Source: 66-474 sp035695065
Lineage (GTDB): Bacteria > Pseudomonadota > Gammaproteobacteria > Xanthomonadales > Rhodanobacteraceae
NCBI GenBank assembly: GCA_035695065.1
Contig: DASSEW010000031.1
Coordinates: forward strand, 1-64,000
Length of the DNA stretch: 64,000 bases
Reading direction: 5' to 3'
Part shown: piece after piece, positions 58,174 through 64,000 of the stretch
Position numbering within the stretch: position 1 is the stretch's first letter
Layout of the letters: every line of letters starts with the position of its first letter
Notes under the pieces: model-generated
Told to the model about the DNA's origin: nothing
What the model saw: only the letters and a program-made list of their open reading frames with translations
Database searches by the model: none
Program-made: the position numbers and the translations under genes

Positions 58174-59049
58174 TCAGCCTTTCATCTTCCCCGCCAGCGT
58201 CTTGCCCAGGTCCGCCGGCGATTTCACCGTGGTGACGCCGGCCTTCTCCAGCGCGGCGAACTTGGCCGCCGCGGTGCCCTTGCCGCCGGAGATGATCGCG
58301 CCGGCGTGACCCATGCGCTTGCCGGCCGGTGCCGAGGCGCCGGCGATGAACGCGACCACCGGCTTGGTGACGTATTCGGCAATGAACTCGGCAGCTTCCT
58401 CTTCCGCGCTGCCGCCGATCTCGCCGACCATGATGATGCCCTTCGTCTGCGGGTCGTCCTGGAACAGGCGCAGGCAGTCGATGAAGTTCAAACCGTTGAT
58501 CGGATCGCCGCCGATGCCGATGCAGGTGCTCTGGCCGAGGCCCGCCTGCGTGGTCTGGAACACCGCTTCGTAGGTGAGCGTGCCCGAGCGCGAGACGATG
58601 CCGACGGAACCCGGCTTGTGGATGTGGCCGGGCATGATGCCGATCTTGCACTCTCCGGGCGTGATGATGCCCGGGCAGTTCGGCCCGATCAGCACGGTGT
58701 CCGGATATTCCTTCAGCACGTTCTTGACGCGCAGCATGTCCAGCACCGGGATTCCTTCGGTGATCGTCACGATCACGCGCACGCCGGAGGCGGCGGCTTC
58801 CAGGATCGCGTCGGCCGCGAACGGCGGCGGCACGAAGATCATGGATGCATCCGCGCCAGTGTCGTCCACCGCATCCTGCACGGTGTCATAGACCGGCAGG
58901 CCGATGTGCTCGCTGCCGCCCTTGCCGGGCGTGACGCCGCCGACCAGCTTGGTGCCGTAATCCAGCGCCTGTTCGGAATGGAACGTGCCTTGCTGGCCGG
59001 TGAAGCCTTGGCAAATCACCTTGGTGTTCTTGTTGACGAGCACACTCAT
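58174..59049 (-). CDS. sucD: Succinyl-CoA synthetase alpha subunit
   Basis: 291 residues. The CoA-binding start VNKNTKVICQGFTGQQGTFHSEQAL and the phosphohistidine in MGHAGAIISG are diagnostic; catalyses the substrate-level step succinyl-CoA to succinate with SucC. ATG 59049. It is separated from sucC by 108 bases with a REP pair. Confidence 0.98.
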   Translation of the reverse strand: MSVLVNKNTKVICQGFTGQQGTFHSEQALDYGTKLVGGVTPGKGGSEHIGLPVYDTVQDAVDDTGADASMIFVPPPFAADAILEAAASGVRVIVTITEGIPVLDMLRVKNVLKEYPDTVLIGPNCPGIITPGECKIGIMPGHIHKPGSVGIVSRSGTLTYEAVFQTTQAGLGQSTCIGIGGDPINGLNFIDCLRLFQDDPQTKGIIMVGEIGGSAEEEAAEFIAEYVTKPVVAFIAGASAPAGKRMGHAGAIISGGKGTAAAKFAALEKAGVTTVKSPADLGKTLAGKMKG

Positions 59050-59066
59050 GAGTCCACACCCTTCTT

Positions 59067-59151
59067 GTAGGGCGGGAGTAGCCGCGCCAGCGGCGCATCC
59101 CGCCTTTCGCAAATGAACAACGGCGGGATCGCTGCGCTTCTCCCGCCCTAC
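59067..59151. repeat. GTAG-headed long-stem REP pair 10 between sucC and sucD
   Basis: GTAG then GGCGGGAGTAGCCGCGCCAG followed by the matching GGCGCATCCCGCC, a spacer, then GGCGGGATCGCTGCGCTTC...CCCGCC and CTAC. Same long-stem subtype as in the suf operon. Confidence 0.75.
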
Positions 59152-59157
59152 GAATCT

Positions 59158-60324
<1,167 letters not shown>

Positions 60325-60540
60325 GGAGACTCTGCTCTTGTGAGAAGTAAGGCTTGGAGCTGCCATCCATGGCCAGGAGCTCCGTGGCCGCTTTTTGATC
60401 TTCGCGCTGAGGGATCAGCGCAAACAAAACCCGGCTATTTTCGCGTCAAGCGGGCGCCAAGTCCAATCGGCCCGAGACGGGCACTGCAAAAAAGCGCAAC
60501 GGGCCTTGTGCGCGCGCCGCGCACACTGGATCATCGCGCG
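60325..60540. other. Divergent promoter region sucC / pilS
   Basis: A 216-base gap. It holds a GGCCA-GGAGCTCC-TGGCC hairpin with a following CGCTTTTTG (60370-60396), the same GAGCTCCGTGGCCGC motif as upstream of grxC. The tail is T-rich on the plus strand, so it could act as a terminator or attenuator there, or as a leader element for sucC on the minus strand. Confidence 0.5.
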
Positions 60541-62169
60541 GTGTCCACGCTCCCCCAAACCGCTCTGACCCCGCGCGCACTTTCGGCCGGCGACACGCTG
60601 CGCCGCGAGCTGTACGTGCTGAACCTGTTCCGCGTGCTGCAGGCGGTGGTGTACGTGGCGCTGTCCTTCAGCGAGGTCGTGGTCGACTGGCTGCCGGTGC
60701 GCGCACCTGCGCTGGCGCGGCTGACCGCGGCGCTCTACCTGCTGTTCGCGCTGGTCGCGCTGCTGCGCACGCGGCAGATGCCGCGCCTGCTCGCCGCCAA
60801 CGTCGGCACCTGCCTGGGCATCGATGTCCTCGCTGCGCTGCTCGCCGCACTGATGATGCCGGCCGCGCATACCGGCATTGCCGCGATGCTGGTGATCAAC
60901 GTCGCGGCGGGCGCGCTGCTGCTGCCGCCGCGACTCGCCGGCCTGTTCGCGGCGCTGGCGGCACTGGCCATTGTCGGGCAGGCCGCAGCCGGCAGCGGCG
61001 ACACCGGGCGCAACCTGCTCGAATCCGGACTGTTCGGGTTGGCGTACTTCGCCACGGCCGCGTTGTGCTACGCGCTGGGCAAGCAGATGCGCGCCAGCGA
61101 AGCGCTCGCGGAGCGGCGCGGGCTGGACCTCGCGAACTTGAGCCAGGTCAACGAGCTGATCATCCGCCGCATGAAGACCGGCGTGCTGCTGGTGGACGAC
61201 GCCAACCACATCCACCAGATCAACGAATCCGCCTGGACGCTGCTCGGCAATCCGGCGCTGGACAAGCGCAACCTCGGCGAAGTCGCACCGGAACTGTCGC
61301 GCCGGTTGTACCACTGGCGCGCCACCAACAAGCTGGACACCAGCGCGGTGGCCTTGGCCGAGGGCGTGCCGGAAGTGGTGCCGCGCTTCACGCGCCTCGC
61401 CGCCAATGACGATTCGCACGTGCTGATCTTCCTCGACGACACCTCGCTGGTATCGCGCCGCGCGGAGCAGTTGACGCTGACCACGCTGGGCCGGCTGTCG
61501 GCCTCGATCGCGCACGAGATCAGGAATCCGCTCGCCGCGATCCGCTACTCGGCGCAGCTGCTCGCCGAATCGCACGACCTGCCCGACTCCGACCAGCGCA
61601 TGGTCGAGATCATCAACAATCACTGCGGGCGGTTGAACGAGATCATCGAGAACATCCTGCAGCTGTCGCGACGCGAGCGTTCGCGTCCCGAGGCACTGGA
61701 CCTGAACGCGTGGGTGCTGACCTTCGTCGACGAATACAAGGAAGCCAACGACCTCGGCGGCGACAACCTGCGCGCGCTGCTGTATCCGCACGCGGTGGCG
61801 GCGGTGGCCGACCCGCAACACCTGCAGCAGGTGGTGTGGAACCTGGTGCAGAACGCGATCCGCTACGGCCGCATGCCGGACGAACCGGCGCGCGTGATGA
61901 TCGTGGCGCGGCTGGCCAGCGACGACGGTCCGCCGCTGATCGAGGTGATCGACCGCGGCCCGGGCATCCCGCCGAAGGTGGCCGCGCAGGTGTTCGAGCC
62001 GTTCTTCACCACCCACGAGTACGGCACGGGCCTTGGCCTGTATCTCGCGCGCCAGATGTGCGAGGCCAACCAGGCCGGGCTGGAATACGTGCCGGTGGCC
62101 GGCGGCGGCAGCTGCTTCCGCATCACCCTGACCGCGCCGGTGCGGATGCCGGTGGGCAGCGAGGCCTGA
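60541..62169 (+). CDS. pilS: Type IV pilus sensor kinase PilS
   Basis: 542 residues: six N-terminal TM helices (about 30-190), PAS-like segment (about 205-310), HisKA with H325 (SASIAHEIRNPLAAI), HATPase with NLVQNAIRYG and GTGLGLYLARQM. PilS phosphorylates PilR to control pilin transcription. GTG 60541 is taken as start; other GTG/TTG codons slightly upstream are possible. Confidence 0.95.
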   Translation: MSTLPQTALTPRALSAGDTLRRELYVLNLFRVLQAVVYVALSFSEVVVDWLPVRAPALARLTAALYLLFALVALLRTRQMPRLLAANVGTCLGIDVLAALLAALMMPAAHTGIAAMLVINVAAGALLLPPRLAGLFAALAALAIVGQAAAGSGDTGRNLLESGLFGLAYFATAALCYALGKQMRASEALAERRGLDLANLSQVNELIIRRMKTGVLLVDDANHIHQINESAWTLLGNPALDKRNLGEVAPELSRRLYHWRATNKLDTSAVALAEGVPEVVPRFTRLAANDDSHVLIFLDDTSLVSRRAEQLTLTTLGRLSASIAHEIRNPLAAIRYSAQLLAESHDLPDSDQRMVEIINNHCGRLNEIIENILQLSRRERSRPEALDLNAWVLTFVDEYKEANDLGGDNLRALLYPHAVAAVADPQHLQQVVWNLVQNAIRYGRMPDEPARVMIVARLASDDGPPLIEVIDRGPGIPPKVAAQVFEPFFTTHEYGTGLGLYLARQMCEANQAGLEYVPVAGGGSCFRITLTAPVRMPVGSEA

Positions 62170-62289
62170 TCTCACATCCTGCATCACGCATCGTTGCTGA
62201 CGAATTTCCCGGTTCCCGCGCCCGGCGCTTTCCCCTGCCGCCGTGCCGCGCTACCCTGCACTGCGAAAATCCTGGGGCTTCGGGGTCCA

Positions 62290-63660
62290 ATGGGCAGCAG
62301 CAAACAGACCGTCCTGGTCATCGACGACGAGCGCGACATCCGCGAACTGCTGAGCATCACGCTCGGGCGCATGGACCTCAACGTGGACGCGGCCGCGAAC
62401 GTGGCCGAAGCCAAGCGCCTGCTCTCCGAGCAGGCCTACGACCTGTGCTTCACCGACATGCGCCTGCCCGACGGCACCGGCCAGGAGCTGATCGAGCTGA
62501 TCGCGCGCCAGTATCCGGACACCCCGGTGGCGATGATCACGGCCTACGGCAATGTCGAAGCCGCGGTGGATGCGCTGAAGGCCGGCGCGTTCGACTTCGT
62601 CTCCAAGCCGGTGGACATCAACATGCTGCGCCGGATGGTGCAGACCGCATTGCGGCTGGCGCAGGAGAAGCAGGCCGGCGGCGCGCCGCAGCAGGGCCGG
62701 CTGATCGGCGATTCGCCGGCGATGCAGGAAGTGCGCGCGCGCATCGACAAGCTTTCGCGCAGCCAGGCGCCGGTGTACATCAGCGGCGAATCCGGCGTCG
62801 GCAAGGAACTGGTCGCGCGCCTGATCCACGAACAGGGTCCGCGCGCGGGTGGGCCGTTCGTGCCGGTCAACTGCGGCGCGATTCCCTCCGAACTGATGGA
62901 GAGCGAATTCTTCGGCCACAAGAAGGGTTCGTTCACCGGCGCGCACGCCGACAAGGACGGCCTGTTCCAGGCTGCCAACGGCGGCACGCTGTTCCTCGAC
63001 GAAGTCGCAGAACTGCCGCTGCACATGCAGGTAAAGCTGCTGCGCGTGATCCAGGAAAAGGCCGTGCGCCCGATCGGCGGCCGCGGCGAAGTCGCGGTGG
63101 ACGTGCGTATCCTGTCGGCCACCCACAAGGATCTGGCGCGGCTCACGCAAATGGGCCAATTCCGCCAGGACCTATTCTATCGCATCAACGTGATCGAACT
63201 GCGCGTGCCACCGCTGCGCGAGCGCCGCGGCGACGTGCCGAAGCTGGCGGTGCGCATCCTCGATCGGCTCGCCGAACAGTCCGGCATGGCCGCGCCGCGA
63301 TTGAAGCCCGACGCACTGGCCGCACTCGCCGAATACGACTTCCCAGGCAACGTGCGGGAACTCGAGAACATCCTCGAACGCGCGGTGGCGCTGTGCGAGC
63401 ACGGCGTGATCGAAGTCGGCGACCTGATGCTCAACCCCTCCCGTCGCGCGCGCGACGAAGAGGAGGAAGAGTTCGAGGACGAGGACGACATGACCGGCGG
63501 CGACGGCGTGGCGCTGGACGACTACATCTCCAACGTCGAACGCGAGGCGATCCTGCGCGCGCTGAAGGAAACCCGCTACAACAAGACCGCCGCGGCGAAG
63601 AAACTCGGCATCACCTTCCGGGCGCTGAGATACAAGCTGAAGAAGCTCGCGATTGACTGA
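62290..63660 (+). CDS. pilR: Sigma-54-dependent response regulator PilR
   Basis: 456 residues: receiver domain (1-120) with D12/D13 and phospho-acceptor D56; AAA+ domain (about 150-385) with Walker A GESGVGKE and the GSFTGA loop (PilR-type variant of GAFTGA), Walker B GGTLFLDEV; an acidic linker (DEEEEEFEDEDD); Fis-type HTH at the end with NKTAAAKKLGITFRALRYKLKKL. It activates pilA with RpoN. ATG 62290 is the start that matches the receiver fold. Confidence 0.97.
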   Translation: MGSSKQTVLVIDDERDIRELLSITLGRMDLNVDAAANVAEAKRLLSEQAYDLCFTDMRLPDGTGQELIELIARQYPDTPVAMITAYGNVEAAVDALKAGAFDFVSKPVDINMLRRMVQTALRLAQEKQAGGAPQQGRLIGDSPAMQEVRARIDKLSRSQAPVYISGESGVGKELVARLIHEQGPRAGGPFVPVNCGAIPSELMESEFFGHKKGSFTGAHADKDGLFQAANGGTLFLDEVAELPLHMQVKLLRVIQEKAVRPIGGRGEVAVDVRILSATHKDLARLTQMGQFRQDLFYRINVIELRVPPLRERRGDVPKLAVRILDRLAEQSGMAAPRLKPDALAALAEYDFPGNVRELENILERAVALCEHGVIEVGDLMLNPSRRARDEEEEEFEDEDDMTGGDGVALDDYISNVEREAILRALKETRYNKTAAAKKLGITFRALRYKLKKLAID

Positions 63661-63661
63661 T

Positions 63662-63683
63662 CGGGACTCGGGACTCGGGACCC
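63662..63683. repeat. cgggactcgggactc tandem repeat after pilR
   Basis: Three units of CGGGACT beginning two bases after the pilR stop; the reverse complement of the repeat before thiD (2708-2738). Confidence 0.55.
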
Positions 63684-63687
63684 GCAC

Positions 63688-63718
63688 GTAGGACGGGAGT
63701 AGCGCAGCGAATCCCGCC
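63688..63718. repeat. Single GTAG-headed REP
   Basis: GTAG then GACGGGAGTAGCGCAGCGAATCCCGCC, a hairpin of the long-stem subtype without a visible partner. It follows the tandem repeat behind pilR. Confidence 0.65.
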
Positions 63719-63771
63719 GGGCATTTGCAGAAGTCTGCGTGCAAACGGCCTTGGCACGCGGCACCCATCTT

Positions 63772-63889
63772 CGTCATTCCGGAGCCTTCGCGGTTCCATC
63801 GCGAACGGAGCCCGGAACCTGCTCTTTTGGAATCAAAAGCAGATTCCGCGTTCTGCCGGAACTTCGTCCGCAGCAGCCCCGGAATGACG
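63772..63889. repeat. MITE-like element with CGTCATTCCGG ends
   Basis: 118 bp bounded by CGTCATTCCGG and its reverse complement CCGGAATGACG; internal hairpins such as TTTTGGAATCAAAA. The ends resemble the GGAATGACG of the short repeats at 2664 and 17191. No coding capacity. Confidence 0.5.
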
Positions 63890-63936
63890 TCTGCTTTTCT
63901 TCGGTCGCTCCCGGATTTTCGGGCTCGAAAGCTCTC

Positions 63937-64000
63937 CTATGGAAAGGTATAACTGCTCATCGAATACGGCCGATCCTGCGGCTGCGTGCCCCAATGCTTG
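63937..64000 (-). CDS. Possible 3' end of a minus-strand gene
   Basis: On the minus strand the last 63 bases read an uninterrupted frame ending ...QPQDRPYSMSSYTFP and TAG. It could be the C terminus of a gene convergent with pilR, cut by the window edge. It is too short for a family call; chance openness is quite possible. Confidence 0.25.
   Translation of the reverse strand, partial: KHWGTQPQDRPYSMSSYTFP

Overview
This is a high-GC (roughly two-thirds GC by eye) chromosomal window from a gammaproteobacterium of the Xanthomonadales/Lysobacterales. Rhodanobacteraceae or Xanthomonadaceae is the best guess. The main evidence is gene content and order: gcvR-bcp-phoH, dnaB-alr-(insert)-radA, rpsF-rpsR-rplI, an Rrf2-regulated suf operon of the type typical for this order, and pilS-pilR divergent from sucC-sucD. 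Nearly all of the window is ordinary core genome. There is no rRNA, tRNA, CRISPR array, prophage, IS transposase or defence island that I can see.

Layout. 0-6.5 kb: glycine-cleavage regulator, peroxiredoxin, PIN/PhoH ATPase, thiD, an LpxO-like lipid A hydroxylase and a frameshifted membrane/TPR protein. 6.6-12.2 kb: isocitrate dehydrogenase, glutaredoxin, BepA-like periplasmic protease/chaperone, cyclophilin, lpxH and a GST. 12.2-16.8 kb: the minus-strand operon dnaB-alr-X-radA, where X is a conspicuously AT-rich foreign gene. 17.3-20.5 kb: ribosomal operon, A-type Fe-S carrier, asnS. 20.5-30 kb: MalM-like lipoprotein, SDR, ALDH8-like dehydrogenase, carbonic anhydrase, an unknown secreted protein, RidA-family protein, formylglutamate amidohydrolase, glutathione reductase and a D-amino-acid dehydrogenase-like flavoprotein. 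30-38.2 kb: NlpC/P60 lipoprotein, DoxX, SlyD-like PPIase, MFS transporter with a c-type cytochrome, the orphan rnfB-phosphoesterase-hypothetical-nth operon, an EF-hand protein and RNase T. 38.2-50.2 kb: PiT/DUF47 phosphate pair, CNNM/CBS protein, trmJ, suhB, rhomboid protease, M20 peptidase with GNAT, ComEA-like, SET, DUF3147, HutD and a two-component system. 50.2-56.5 kb: the complete suf operon. 56.5-63.7 kb: nadE, sucCD, pilSR.

The most striking content is between the genes. At least ten small palindromic elements carry a GTAG head (REP-like, mostly as inverted pairs). In five cases the TAG of that head is itself the stop codon of the neighbouring gene; at the GST/radA junction one 44-bp pair supplies both convergent stop codons. 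Two copies of a different, roughly 143-bp near-perfectly palindromic MITE-like element also abut or supply stop codons (nth and the DadA-like gene), and one of them seems to supply the ribosome binding site of gor. A 19-bp perfect palindrome encodes the 3' ends of two convergent genes (ridA-like and hutG-like) at once. These gene-end repeats and the AT-rich, UDG-like gene embedded in the dnaB operon are the parts most worth following up.
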